Positions 1-12,369 of a stretch of 64,000 bases of DNA are shown piece by piece. The notes beneath the pieces are model-generated. The model worked only from the letters and a program-made list of their open reading frames with translations, searched no databases and had not been told where the DNA came from. A program made the translations under genes and the position numbers. Positions within the stretch are counted from its first letter, which is position 1. Each line of letters opens with the position of its first letter. This DNA is from Paramecium octaurelia (taxonomy: Eukaryota; Ciliophora; Oligohymenophorea; Peniculida; Parameciidae): contig CAJJDP010000162.1 of NCBI GenBank assembly GCA_905182995.1, positions 68,662 to 132,661 of the forward strand, written 5' to 3'.

Positions 1-14
1 ATTATATAAACATA

Positions 15-897
15 TCACATATCATCTTCGTCATCATCTTGACACATATTCATTAATTAACTCATGAGGTTGGCAGCTTTTTCCCTTCTCTCCTCATCTG
101 TCATTTTAGAAGTCCTACACAATAGATCTAAATTATACACCTAATCTTGGTCATATCATGCATCAATTGTGCAAATTGATCGTCCTCATATTCCAATTGA
201 TCCAGGCCTTGAGACTGTTTTTCACTCACTTTCGTTTTACTAATGTTCTCCTTCTTTTCCTACGCCTTGGGTCTCATGTATGTCCAAGTGTTGCATTCCA
301 TAATTTCAATGATTCTTGGAAATCCAAGGGTTTCTTCAGCCTACTCAGATAACTGTTTGATTTATTGTTTGATAGGTGGATTGTTTAAGTCTAAATAAAT
401 TTATTCAACAAAGCTTTCTAATTTTTTCTCCTCATTTTCCAAAAGTTCCAAATTGATTTTAGTTCCTTCTTTTCTATCATAGATAATGGCCTAAAGACCA
501 GGTTAGATTTCATTTAGAATTTGATCACACAAATTAATGAATTAGTCGAGTCCACTCATGTTGTTGGCATCAACAATAAATAATACGCCGTCTACTTTGA
601 GTTTTTATAATTATTCCAAAGCATTTTCTTAATTAAAATAATTGTAATTTATTGTATGCACACCTACATCACATGTATAATATTTGGTATTAATTAAACT
701 ATTAAATTGATGCCAATTATTACAGTTAAGTCCCAATTCTTTGATGATCTTCATCAATCTTATCAAAAATTAATTCATCATTATTGAAATGTCTGATTAA
801 ATCTAACATATTAAAATAGGGATGTACACTAAATTAGTTTCATTGAATAAGAGTGTTCTGGAGCAATTATGATTAGATTGGAATTGGTTTAATCCAT
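15..897 (-). CDS. AAGAB: AAGAB/p34-like adaptin-binding protein
   Basis: With TAA/TAG as Gln and three introns (about 25, 25 and 26 nt) this reads as about 268 residues from ATG at 897 to TGA at 15. The N-terminal third resembles the degenerate Rab-like domain of alpha/gamma-adaptin-binding protein p34, with the diagnostic INTKYYTCDVGVH segment followed by a hydrophobic strand (VDGVLFIVDANN). A charged middle leads to a C-terminal helix, MTDEERREKAANLMSQL, matching the p34 tail, then an acidic end. In other eukaryotes p34 is a cytosolic chaperone for AP-1/AP-2 assembly; that role here is inferred from family membership. The full N-terminus and stop lie inside the window, so the gene appears complete. 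Confidence 0.72.
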
Positions 898-984
898 TCT
901 TAATAATGTAATTATATTATATATAAATTATTAAAAAGATCTGCACGATTGGTATGTTTATTAAAACATATATATAATATAGAT

Positions 985-2250
985 TCAAACAAGCATTTTC
1001 ACAACTTATTATGGTTACAATTCGATCATTTCCCAAATGTGACCAAACTCGTCAGAAGAAGGATTTGAATGTGGAGTCAAAGCAAATTAGTAATCCATAG
1101 ACATGATTCTCTCATCATCTCCATCTACGATTTTCGATCTGTCACTCTATTTTGATATTTTAATATCATCATACCTTGCTAACATAACAAAAGATTTCTT
1201 GAGTCTTTATTGTAAAAACGAAGACAGGTAATTTCACAGAATCAGGTATGCTAGCTCTTGTGAATCTTATTTCATCTACATTCCACAATTGCTTATGTTT
1301 AGGTTCAGATTTCTAATAATAAATTATAATCATCATAAGTACTTCAGCTTCTTGTTTCTTCAATAATACTTTGAAGTATCCCAGAGCAGCTTCACCACAC
1401 ACCTTTTAAAGGGATTCCAAATCTCCTAACAAATAAAGGTTGTAGATTTATTCGAAGATCACTTTCGCTTCCTTTTCTAATTCATATAAGTCAAAGTCTG
1501 GGTCGATCATTCTCATTTGTTTGATGGCTCTGGCAACATCACTTTCGTTTGTGACTGTTTTCTAATTGATTAACACATTGAATTACTGCTGCATACAAAG
1601 ACACTTAAACAAAATTGCTGGGGTGATTTTAGATTCTATCAGATAAGTCAGCCTTGAATTGTTTCATTTCTGCTTTGAATGTTACATACTCCTTATAGGC
1701 TTCACTATTGACTATATGTTGACCTTGTTCGCTCTGCTTGAGTCTACTTTAAATCTTCTATGCAATTTTGGATTTGAGAGATGCTTCTTCACTTGTTCCT
1801 TGATCAGTAGCTTGGATGGCATTTCTTTTCCATTCTGGAATTTTCTCTTAAATCTAAATAAATTTTAATTCATACTGCTGCCAATTCTTCTTCACTCATC
1901 TAAGCCAATTTCTCCTCTTCTTTCTTTCTCTCTGCTAACTTTGCCTTGACTGTTTCCATTCTAGCCTTTACTTCATCATCATGACTAGGAAATGTTTTCC
2001 TCCATGCTAATTTGGCGATGTTTAAACATGTTTTTCCAATACTTGTCTCCTAATTTTGATTCGCATCTGTTTTAAATTTAACGGCTGAGTCTTTGACCTT
2101 CTCTGTTAATTTCGTAGCTGATCCAATGGCTGAATCTTTGACGGTGTGTAAAATATCTATAACTAATGAGGGTTATTTCTCAATTTCTTCTGTTTTTTTG
2201 TTCTCACTGCAAAACTTGTACAGAACTCTTCTTTAGTTGTAAACATTCAT
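985..2250 (-). CDS. TIM44: Mitochondrial import inner-membrane translocase subunit Tim44
   Basis: The gene decodes to about 396 residues once three introns (22, 25 and 28 nt) are removed, and the spliced length is an exact multiple of three. A basic N-terminus (MNVYNQRRVLYKF) fits a mitochondrial presequence. A K/E-rich helical region follows. The C-terminal half carries the Tim44 fold, with the tail YQFALTPHSNPSSDEFGHIW corresponding to the family's conserved WALTRD...-W..E end. Tim44 tethers mtHsp70 to the TIM23 channel on the matrix side. It lies head-to-tail with the AAGAB-like gene, which starts 88 bp downstream. The start was chosen as the first in-frame ATG; none lies upstream. Confidence 0.85.
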
Positions 2251-2732
2251 TCTTGAAAGTCTATGAGCCTATCTAAATGGTATAAACAAGTTGACAAGGG
2301 ATATCATTAAATATAAAAAATTTAATTTAGGTTAATAAATCACTTAATTTTGCATATCTATAATATTTTATAATCAAATTAAATATTTATACTTATAGTT
2401 TTCTCTGTAAAAGTTTAAACTCTATGCTTAATTTCACTTTCCAACGTGGAGTTTTTAATAGTTAAATTACATAAATCATAAATTTTCAATTTTCATTAAG
2501 AATACTTGGACATCATTTACTACTCACATTACCTCAAAATTCCTGAAATATTATTTTAGGTTATTTATCATTTTAAGGCATCAAAATTCTATCAAATTGT
2601 TCATTTACTATTGAATGCTGTATTTCTAAGCTGAAATTAATCAGAAGGTAGAATTTTTTTTATTTTCGAATAATACAATTCTCTTTTTTCAATAAAGTAT
2701 ATAATCTAACAGAAAACAAAAATTAGTAACAA

Positions 2733-3797
2733 TCAAATAATTTCATTGATCTTATTTTTCTTTATTATCGCAATCTGAAAGCTATTGTCGATAATATCGA
2801 GAAGGCGATCTGATTATGAAATATGGTATTTCTTGCCTACCATATTCCACTAATCAGGCTGTTGTTGTAGAAAGGATTCATCTTTTAACTCTTGAATTAT
2901 TTATTCAATCAATTTTGTTTCATCTTCCAGACTTAATTTTTATTAGTTTTATTTCTAATTTTGCGTTTTGTATTTATCAAACTTTGACGATTCTCTTTTT
3001 ATTATTGTATGAAACCTATTCTTCAAACAATTCTCTGTTCTTTGATTATCAAAGTCTCTTCTTGAAATTAATGACCACTTCTTCCCAGTATTTAGAATTG
3101 CAACTAACAACTTAATTTCCTCTTCTTTGTACCATGGACCTCTAACAAACGTTTAAATAACAGTTATACCTTTCCACTTGAGGGTTCAACTTATTTATCC
3201 ATCTCTCTCTGCATTGTTTGCCTAATCTCACATGAGATGAGTTACAAATCTTGCTCATTTCCATGGCAATCAAACTCCATTTATTATATCTATTTTATTC
3301 AGCATATTTCTCGTAAAGTTAGCTCAATACAGAATCCTCTTCTCGAGACCAAGGATGATCAACAATAGAAGTTGCTTGATTCTCGATCCATTTACTTCTG
3401 CAAACCTTCCAATGTCTATTGAACAATATCGATCCTATCTAATCCCAGTCAAATACGTCCTAAATTTTACAATCACTATTACCATTAAGAGAGGTTGAAG
3501 TTTGTGGATATGGCAATACAAACTAACGACAACATTAAGTAAGTCAATTTCAGATTAATCCATTTTTTTCATTTTACCAACATTGTTCAAATTAAACTCA
3601 TTGTGTGCCTTCTCAATTTCCTTATAGGAATTTAAAAGATCAACCCATTAGGGTATTTCGTTTTTGCAGTTTTAAAATATGATATTTTCTTATTTCATTT
3701 GTAGACTTTGATCAAAAAGCTTCTTGAGCTTCTCTAGCCTTGTTACAAATTTGCAATTCGTTTAAATCGAATCAGTTGTAGAGACTAAACCTTCCAT
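2733..3797 (-). CDS. Myb/SANT-repeat DNA-binding protein
   Basis: About 337 residues from ATG at 3797, with two introns (23 and 28 nt). After a Cys/Lys-rich N-terminal 110 residues there are tandem Myb-type repeats. The first has W-spaced DWDQIGSILFNRHWKVCRSKW, the second HPWSREEDSVLSQLYEKYAE followed by LGKQCRERWINKLNP, and a third begins GPWYKEEEIKLLVAILNTGKK. LGKQCRERW is the classic recognition-helix signature of c-Myb/CDC5/SNAPc4-like proteins. The C-terminus is Gln/Lys-rich. It is likely a nuclear transcription factor or a snRNA-gene activator; the target is unknown. An in-frame forward-strand reading at 2816-3115 is antisense shadow. Confidence 0.8.
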
Positions 3798-4899
3798 ATT
3801 TATATTGTTAATTGTTTCATATCAATGGGTTTAAATATCATTCTAATAAAACGCATGGTAAGATAAATTGTCTAAAATGTTATTTCTTGCAAGAAATTAA
3901 TTTATTTATTTAATATCAGGTTTAATTATTAAACCTCATCAATACGATAAAACAAAATAATATGGAATTGAAATTTCAAATATCTAATGAGTAAAACAAA
4001 TGATTTGAGACGAGCAATTCACTATTGGAATTTAAAAAAAAAGCAAACTCTCTTGTCATTTCAGACATATAAATAGACTTGTTTTATCGATTGAAATCTT
4101 GTTCTGCTTATCTGAAATTACACCAAATAACAAGAAAATAGTTAATTTCAAATTTTCATTTTCATTGTATCCCTCCTTCTTATACAATAATTATAATTCA
4201 CGTTGTGATCTTCAATATCCAGAATCAGTTCTTCAATCGAAAAAATATCGCTTTTTCATATGAATAAAAGAGGAGAATCGATAAATAAAAACTTTGAACG
4301 AAAACATGTAAACTTATTATTTTTCATAGCCTAACTTATATAATTTTAAATATATTATTTTAAATTGGAATTAACTAAAGAAAATATTTGTAATTATTTT
4401 CTTTATAAATCTAAAAGGATCAAATAAAATTTCAAATTCAATTGAGAAGGGTCTTATTTTTCCTGCTTTTGATTCTAAACAAAATCTTTGAAAATGAATA
4501 ATTCATATTTTTATTAAGTAAATTATTGGAACTTTTTTAATCAATAAAATCAATTTTTGAATTTATTTTATTTTTGATTAAAATGAGTGGATATCTATAA
4601 ATAGACACATAGAGACCCAATTTTCAGATTGCGTTTGCGCATCTTAAATGCTTCGGCGTTGGCTGTAATATTAGCGTGTGAACATATTGTCTGGTGATTG
4701 GATGAGTAGTTTTAAAATAGTCTAATAAAAGAGTGGAAATCGATAGATTCGATAATAGCTTTGATTTTTATATTTATTCAAATGAGCGAGGGGGATGAGA
4801 TAAAGTTAATGATAATTTTAAATATTAAATAAATACAACTAAGATTAAATGGTGACAAAAGATTTAAAAGTGAATGAATTATTGATTATTAATAATATA
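3798..4899. other. AT-rich stretch between divergent genes, with a possible short minus-strand gene fragment
   Basis: This gap separates the Myb gene (minus) from the first CBM20 gene (plus). Most of it is A/T-rich with no sustained frame. On the minus strand about 4265-4056 reads EELILDIEDHN, then after a putative 23-nt intron ending AAG, KEGYNENENLKLTIFLLFGV, ending at TGA 4056. No convincing start codon is in frame, so this could be a remnant or the last exons of a small gene. A plus ATG at 4783 opens only about 30 codons. I see no RNA gene or repeat here. Confidence 0.3.
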
Positions 4900-5690
4900 A
4901 TGTCTTAAATAAAGTTTAGCTTACGCCAGCAAGTATAATTTGGACAAGGTTTATACTTGGCTAGTTCTTAAAATAATTGGAAAATAGATGAAAGTTGTAG
5001 GATGACTTGTATTAAGGTAATTGTGTGTTCAGATATGCAGAGTAATCGTTGGGAACTTCTATTTCAAGTAACCGTTGAGCTATTGGAGTACAAATATGTG
5101 ATTGCTGATTATGATAATCCTTCGCTAAACACCTAAATTTGGGAAAGAGGCGACAACAGAAATCTCTACAAATCTAAATCAATGGGTTCCCAAACCATAA
5201 GTATACTATCATATTCAATAATATAATAGAAGATAAGTGGGAGAAAAGAATGATTTCTCTGAAATTAGTGGCTTTAAATAAAAACTCTTTGGCCATGATA
5301 ATTGGGAGCTTTCCTGCTCTGCCAACTCCGATTCAAATGAAATTGCTAGATAAGAAGTCTGTGATGTATTTCACTGCAAAATTTTACATCGACATCGCTT
5401 ATTCGGATTAAGTGATTGAATTTCAATATTATTTGCTGATAAAAGATCCTAGTAATATGCTTTTTCGAATTTTAGCCCCCATTGAATTTATTAGCACGCC
5501 AATAACTCTTGGTATTTCGGAAAGAAATTAAGAAATATGTCAACCAATCTCCTTTTCTAGAATAGCTCTATGTTGATTATAATATTATTTATTTATAGAT
5601 TTCATTGATATTTTTTCTATTATGTTATTCTTGGACTTCACCTCTTAGTTGAAGAGTTCCATCACAACCACCTTTCAAAACGAAGTGTGA
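4900..5690 (+). CDS. CBM20 starch-binding-domain protein, copy 1
   Basis: ATG at 4900 opens a carbohydrate-binding module family 20 domain: KFSLRQQVQFGQGLYLASS, then NRWELLFQVTVELLEYKYVI and the hallmark IWERGDNRNLY (the family's W-E-x-G-x-N-R). A 29-nt intron around 5196-5224 leads to a second region beginning KDKWEKRMISLKLVALN. The last exon is uncertain. Without a further intron the stop is TGA at 5574; a 27-nt intron (5572-5598) extends it to 5690, giving about 244 residues and an exact codon count. No signal peptide or catalytic domain is visible. It is presumably a cytosolic glycogen/starch-binding protein. The next gene is a divergent paralogue. Confidence 0.7.
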
Positions 5691-5851
5691 TTGAGATTGC
5701 TTACATATTGGGAACAAGTAGTTTTTGAGTTCGCTCTAATTTTAACAGAGTAAATTTGGATTTATTTCATAAAAGATATAATTCCTATAAATTCCAATTA
5801 ATTACGAGTTAAAGCATAAATTAAAAAATTAGCAATAGCATCATTAATATA

Positions 5852-6672
5852 ATGAAATCGTCTTTAATCTTTTTTACAATAACTAAACAAGTCAATTATG
5901 GAGAAGCCATCTATGTAGTCTTTAATTTCGCCAATTGGAGTCTGAAAGAGGCTTTTAGAATGGAATGTCAAAAGGTATTGTTAATTTTCATTTTTACTAG
6001 ATTGATCAATGGAGTAAGGAAATAGAGATCTCCTGTCCTTAGTTCGAGTACAAATACGTTATAGGACAGTACGATAACATATTGGAAGGAGAAATAGTTT
6101 GGGAAGAAGGGCCAAATAGATCTTCTGAAAACTTGAAATTATTGGAAATGAGTTTGAGCAAAATCTAATTCGAGGATGTGTGGGAGAAAAGAAATTTGAT
6201 GTTCTTCCTACTAGACAAAGAGTAAAATAGAAAGAGGAAAAAGCATCTGGAACATGACATTCTATTATTTGGATAAGTGAAGGCTTTGAATTCACCAGTT
6301 AAATTTTCTAATTGTTAATTAAACTAAAAATCATAATTATACTATATAAATTTACAACTTGAACCAGATGAGATTACCAACCCTATAGAGATCCAAATCT
6401 ATATGCAGACTCAATTTAAAAAACGTATTTATAATTAATAGTTTCAGGTTTCATAGAAATTATCTCCAAAAATGTTAAACTTAACTTCAGAAATTATCCA
6501 ATCAATATCTGTGAAGAAATATTACCTGACTCTAAATGTTACCTTCTCAAATGATACAAATCTATGTTTTTTATATAAATTTAATTTACTGCTTTTTTTT
6601 TTATAATTAATTACCTTGATAACATAATTAAAATTTATAAACTTCTCTTAAACAGTTTTTAATAACAATTGA
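5852..6672 (+). CDS. CBM20 starch-binding-domain protein, copy 2
   Basis: A paralogue of the preceding gene in tandem. From ATG at 5852 it reads SLIFFTITKQVNYGEAIYVV, a 26-nt intron, then CPQFEYKYVIGQYDNI and IVWEEGPNRSSENLK, the CBM20 core including its conserved W-E-x-G-x-N-R. As in copy 1 the domain is followed by a V-W-E-K-R segment (FEDVWEKRNLMFFLLDKE) and an AT-rich, poorly conserved tail. The frame stays open to TGA at 6670-6672 (about 264 residues), but the last 60 codons are very T-rich and the true end may be earlier. Carbohydrate binding is inferred from the domain; there is no enzymatic partner. Confidence 0.66.
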
Positions 6673-7032
6673 ATTTATATTATTTTTATACATTAATAAA
6701 TTCCGAAGAAATAACCCAAGAAGGAACAAATTTAATTTGGTTGGGCCACTTGTAGAGGAGGCACTGTAAGAAAAAATTTAATCTTACTAGTCCTCATTTC
6801 TATGAATTCTTCTATGTGTACACAAAAGCATTTTTGCTTTTACTGAAGAAATTTATTGTCGCACCTAACTTAAACAGAACCAATCTTAAATCACAATCCT
6901 ATACTCTTTCCTTACGAAACTTATAAATTCTACTGAGTTTTATTGTGTTTATTTGATCATTTATTATAACTCTCATAATTATATAATTAACAAGAAATTT
7001 TAATATAAAGAATAATAATTAATTTGAATATT

Positions 7033-10000
7033 TCAGATCATTCTCATAATTTAAGCAATTTCTTTCGATAAGATTTATAAGGAGGGTGTAACAACACTGA
7101 TAATTGCAGCAATCATAGCAATAATAATGATGATTATCAACATCTACCATGGGAACACAAAAATCAATGGCAATTATGTGAATAAAGTCTATTGCAGTGC
7201 CATTGATTGTCCAATAACAAATCCAACCATCAATCCAATGAAACTAGAACTGAAAACTAATGTGAAGGCCTCCATAATATAAACTATAGTAATTGATAAC
7301 TTTGTATTGCCAATAGCTCTAAGCACAGAGATTTCCTTAACCTATTCTAACATATTGGCAGACATCGATGTCATAAGACTGAAAAAGGACAATACCATAA
7401 CAACTCCTGTTAAGAAACTGAATATGATTTGAATTAGATTCTGACTTTGCTTAATAGATGTTTCGTAATCTCTATAATCCCAAATCTTAGCAGAAATTCC
7501 TTTGCCATCAATGTACTTTTTGAATTAACCATAAACAGTGTCGATGTTGCCAGAACTCGATACAGAAACGAGTAATCTTTTCATAGGGTAATTTTCAACA
7601 GCATCGATCAAATTTCCACACAACCTCCTGTATGTAGGCAAAGAGACGACAACATTTTATTCTTAAACACTTGGTAAACTACTGAATCTAAGGGCAGGTG
7701 CGGATGTGATTATTGAGGATGCCCTCATTTGATGATATTGACTATAAGTATTATTATAGACAACGAGAAGGAAAGTGCTGTCAATGTCAATTTTGATGTT
7801 GAGTTAATCTGCATAACTGGTGCCAATCATAGCACTTTAACTTCCTCGACTTGTATATAGTTATTCAACTGGATTCAATTTACTATTAATTTGATCTTCG
7901 ACCTTTAGAAATTGATTGTATCCCATATCAAATAGTGTATGTGAGACACCCACGATCTTAGGTCTGAGTTGATAAACTTAGCCTAAATGGGTCATATATG
8001 TTGTTGAAAACCCGAGTCTTTACATGTAACTATCCAAAGGTTCAGTAATCCAAGCAAAGCCAGAGATGTTGCTTCCTAAATCCAATAGTATTTTTTCGAA
8101 TTCAAAAGGGGACAGATTTCCATTGGAGGCAGTTATCTCAAGTTTGCAGCCATGTTATTAAAGAGTCTACGTAGCTTAATTTTCAATCTGCACACTCATC
8201 CCAACAAAAATGAAAATCACAAAAGCTATGGATAAGGCATACATCAGTGCTGTTCTTCGATTTTTGATCTAAATAATTTACATTTAATTTTACCCTATGT
8301 GCAGCAAGATTCTTCAACACCATTGTTTTCTTGGCTGAACTTGCCCAAAATAAGAATAGATATACTGTGAATCTTTCAGCAAGGTATTAAACATTGAATG
8401 CGAATATAACCAATCCTAGCAACATACCACATAAAATGAAGAAGAATATAGATAACAGCAATCCAATGTTGAATGACAATAAGGCCAAAGGTAGGAAGTA
8501 ATAAACACAAATTCCAAACAATGAAGCTATGACAGCAAATTAGATTCTGCCCCAAGGCAAAGATTTGCCTTCTAGATCCACTTCTATTTTAACTGCAGTT
8601 GACTTTGATCTGTTGATATCCAATGCAAAGCTCAATTACTTACTTAATGCCTCTTTTATGGGGACGTAAGAACTTATTAAAGGAATCAACAATCCCAATC
8701 CGAGTGACATGAATATTGCATTAGTTGTCGGAGTTGCTTCGATCTCAACCCCAATCGAGGCTTTTAGTGCATTACTCGCATATAATAGGAATGGGATTGA
8801 AAGGATGATACCAGCAACTATAGCTGGCAAGACATAACTCAATGCTTGAGTCAATACTATGAATACTACACCCAACTTATTAAAACCTAACACTCTCAAG
8901 ACTCCCAAGTCGTAAGTCTTTGTCTCTACTGAAATCAACAACAAAGTATATAACAGTAATACACTCAACAAAAACAATATCACAATGATCATATTCAGTA
9001 TGATACCCAAAAATAGTTAACCGAATCTAGTATCATACAGTTGTTATAAGACTGGCAAATCCATATTGCAAGGATAGACTCCCAAATCTCTTCTTATGTT
9101 ACTGGCGTATTTAGTTATCCTTCCTTGTATATTCTCGTAATTGCTATCCATGTATATATTGAATCTATTAGGTATATTGATTCTGATTTCATCCACATAA
9201 TCTTCAGGATTAGCTGTATACATAGCCTTTAAAAATGGTTTATCCCACGACCAATAGGCAAGATTATTAAAGAAGTGTTTGTGTTCTACAATTATCAATT
9301 TATCAGCATCTCCATCTGGAAATTTCCCATATGTTGAATCCAGCAATCCTTTCACCTAATACAAGTAAAATCTTTAAGTCGCCTTTTTCAAATCACCAAA
9401 CTCCTAATTCAGAAATGTATCATTGTAATTAGTCAAATTGAATTGCCTACCTAACTAATCAAAGTAGTTCTCTATATAATATGCCCCATAAAAATCATAG
9501 AATTCTCCATAGATCAACATGTAATCTCCAACATTCAAACGATAAGTTTCTGCTAACTTCCTGCTCATTATCACTTCTGTTTCTTTCAGTTCATCAAAAG
9601 GATATTCCCAACCCAATCCAATTTCCTTCTCTTTCTTAGTATCTATTGCCACAAATTTTGCTGTTGGATGTGGCTATGACCCTCCGCATTTCTGCCCCAA
9701 TTACTGTCCATCTCTTAAATCGTTGAAATGAGCTTCGCTTCCAAATTCTTATCTTTTCGATAACAATTGTTGAGCTTTGTTTACCGACTAATGATAAAAT
9801 ATCAGTGTATACATTCTCACAATCCCCAGTTTTTTGCAAATATGTGAAATTTACTTATTACTCAATTCTAGGACTTGATTATTGTGCCCTTTCTGGTCCT
9901 AACACTTCTTTCACTCTTGTGAAGTTTAGAAAATCAACTACTAGATATCCTTATTGTCTAGCAGTGTTACTATAGACTGACATTAAATATTGAGGAGACT

Positions 10001-10317
10001 TGTCGTGTTCTTCGCTTAAATAATTCGGATTTGCAGTCAACCTAATCTAAAATTGCTGAATACGCTATGTCTGATTATCCAGCTGGACCTTCTGCTGATT
10101 TCAAAAATATAAGAGGAGCTCTATCGATTATTGATTAGCTCACTGCACTTGCAGCAACCACAATCAACACGCTAAAAAACGATACGCAATATCCACAAGG
10201 TCGCCTTTTCAATTCGTACCATGATTGTCCTATCATGAATAACAAAGATGAACAAATAGACATCGAAGTGCCTTAAGGAACTAGAGAGTCTTTTCTCTAT
10301 ATAGATTAATGCTGCAT
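7033..10317 (-). CDS. FtsX/MacB-type ABC3 permease-like membrane protein
   Basis: A roughly 1,000-residue multi-intron gene from ATG at 10317 to TGA at 7033. It starts with an N-terminal transmembrane helix (GYCVSFFSVLIVVAASAVSQ), then a large extracytoplasmic domain (FLNFTRVKEVLG; FVAIDTKKEKEIGLGWEYPF). A permease core at about 9010-8636 has helices such as MIIVILFLLSVLLLYTLLL and VETKTYDLGVLRVLGFNK. A second extracellular domain and a final core end in IIAMIAAIISVV. That order is the FtsX/MacB (DUF214) arrangement, duplicated. No ATP-binding cassette is encoded next to it. Ciliates carry many such permeases; the substrate is unknown. Introns at about 10055-10034 and 9680 were needed to keep the frame. 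Confidence 0.75.
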
Positions 10318-10437
10318 TTTATAATTAAATATTATTAAATCAACAATTATATTATCCATAGAATACTTATCTAATATACTATATTAATCAAGCATAATAT
10401 TTTGTAATAGAAAGCAATTAGTTTATTTCTCGTGTTC

Positions 10438-10933
10438 TCATAGAAGTATAATACATTGGTGTGCCAAATTCATACTCTTTAGCAAAAGACCAAATGTTTG
10501 ATGTATGTATTGTTAAAATTTCATAATATTCCCTTTTGCATATTAAAACTTGAACTGCATAAAACCATCAATTGGTGGAGAGGATAGAGCTAGCCCATTA
10601 TTTACTGAATAAGTTTTATTTTAAAGGCCAATATATTAATCATTGTTAAATACTTGTATTTTGTGATAGCTTAATTCTATGTGTTTGAATTTCCCTTCCA
10701 TCTTTATCATCAAGATAACTTTAAAGCACAATCTAAACTAAGGATAAATATCCACGATAGTTCCATATAAATTCCCCTTTAAATTTCTTAATAAATAAAC
10801 ATTTGATTCAGCGAAGTTGAAAACTTTACTTGGTTAACAATTGACAATATTTGCAAGATTCTATCTACCCAAATGAGATTGTGATAAGTGTACAAAGTAG
10901 AGATGTTGTAATTAAGGAGCTTTATGTAATCAT
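10438..10933 (-). CDS. Hypothetical protein, possible signal peptide
   Basis: The minus strand is free of TGA for about 165 codons in one frame (LANIVNCQPSKVFNFAESN ... SSPPIDGFMQFKFQYAKG), ending at TGA 10438. A plausible start is ATG at 10933, whose first residues (MITQSSLITTSLLCTLITIS) look like a signal peptide but lie in another frame. Joining them requires an intron or frame change near 10860-10830 that I could not place with a TAG end. The function is not recognised. It faces the downstream plus-strand gene across about 30 bp. Confidence 0.4.
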
Positions 10934-10963
10934 GATAATAGAGCAAATAGTTTTTATTATTTT

Positions 10964-12369
10964 ATGTTATTAAAGAGTATAATCGCAGCTGCCAGAACAG
11001 AAAATTATTACTTTCGAAAACTTTATCCAAGTTAAGTAATAGATCAATCTTAAGAGAAGGTAGTCTAAAATATTATAGTAGAATGAGACTTTAAGGAAAG
11101 ATAAAATCATCAAGATTAGATCGATATAACATAAGATGATCCAAAAATGAGATTTCAACTTCTATTTCCTGTTAAATCCTGGAAATGCCGATGTATGAAA
11201 GTAAAAGGTATTAGATTTAATGCAGTAAAGAAAGAGGTATATTTTGAAGGTTGTATTTGAAAAAAGTTAAATAAAATAATTTAGTTTCAGTATTAGAAAA
11301 TCTATATAAATATTGTTTCATAGAGAAGATCAAATAGACGAAAGGATATTGAGCTTCTCTATGATTTTTTGGAAAAGAATTTGACGTTGAGAAATACATC
11401 AAGAAAAAGAGAATTAGAATATGAATAAATAGAGGAAGTAAGGAAAGAGTTGAAAACTTAGTTTTACCTTTGGAGGGTTAAACAAAGTTTGAAAATGTAA
11501 ATACGAGTATTTAAACAAATTTAGAGAGAGATTAAGGAGGTCAAATTTAAATGAGTCAAATAGTAGAAAATAACAGAGGAAATCGATTAGAAATTATGAT
11601 CATAGTATACTGCCTAGTATCAGGAAGATTTAGCAATAACAAAAATAATTGGAGGAGTTACATAAAATTAAGTCAAATGACTGCTGCTACCAGAAAGACA
11701 CTCAAATAGTAATTGATGGCAAAAGAAATACTAAAATAATAATTATATTTATATATATTTCATTTGTCCTTTATGAGTAAGAATCGCCATAGTTCTATGC
11801 ACAAGATTTCAGGTCCTCCTCAGATTGTTATGTTCGATGGAGAAGAATCCAGATTCCAGAGAAGGATTTTTAGAGGTTTCAAGTTCTGTATTATTAAGAG
11901 CATTCAACTGATAAAATTAAATTTTGTTGGGAACAGTCTCCAATTAATAAAGTGAACGATTTCAACTTTTAGAAAATCAATAATGTAAACCAATAGGATA
12001 TGGATATTCATGTCCGTAATAGTTATTAGCTCCCATAATTACACAAGCGTAAAAATCTATTAAATAACGAATGCTTCGTTGTATCTCCATAATTAACCGT
12101 TGGTTTATGAATCACATATATATTTAGAATCTGAATCAAAATTTGGGAAGTATGCTAAGCGATACACTTAGGACTCCGACATATTTTCACTAAAAATTCC
12201 TATTGATAAATAGTATTCCCAGCACTCGTCTGCATATGGTCAGTTTTATTTTTAACCAGAATATACACTCACAAAAACTAAGCCTGTGTTTAAATATCAC
12301 ACAGCAAAAAGCCAAATTCTTGGCAACTCTAGGCTACAATACATCAAATTAAGGTAAGAATTGGTTTGA
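10964..12369 (+). CDS. Lys/Gln-rich coiled-coil hypothetical protein
   Basis: Starting at ATG 10964 (MLLKSIIAAARTENYYFRK), several short exons in the Gln code form a basic, helical protein (DIELLYDFLEKNLTLRN, RKIQQQQKQLEELHKIK, KKTLKQQLMAKEILKQQ), followed by MSKNRHSSMHKISGPPQIVM and a C-terminal part reaching TGA at 12369. At least five introns are needed, including a 28-nt one at about 11498-11525, a CAG-ended one at about 11679-11700 and an AAG-ended one at about 11879. The 3' half could instead be a separate gene starting at ATG 11773. No domain is recognised. Exon borders near 11130-11240 are unsure. Confidence 0.45.

Noticed and set aside
2816-3115. Plus-strand 99-codon frame
   Set aside because: It is antisense to the Myb-repeat gene, whose domain motifs are unambiguous.
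10970-11158. Minus-strand hydrophobic frame resembling a membrane protein
   Set aside because: The plus strand codes for a Lys/Gln-rich protein with phased introns here; the hydrophobic reading is probably its complement.
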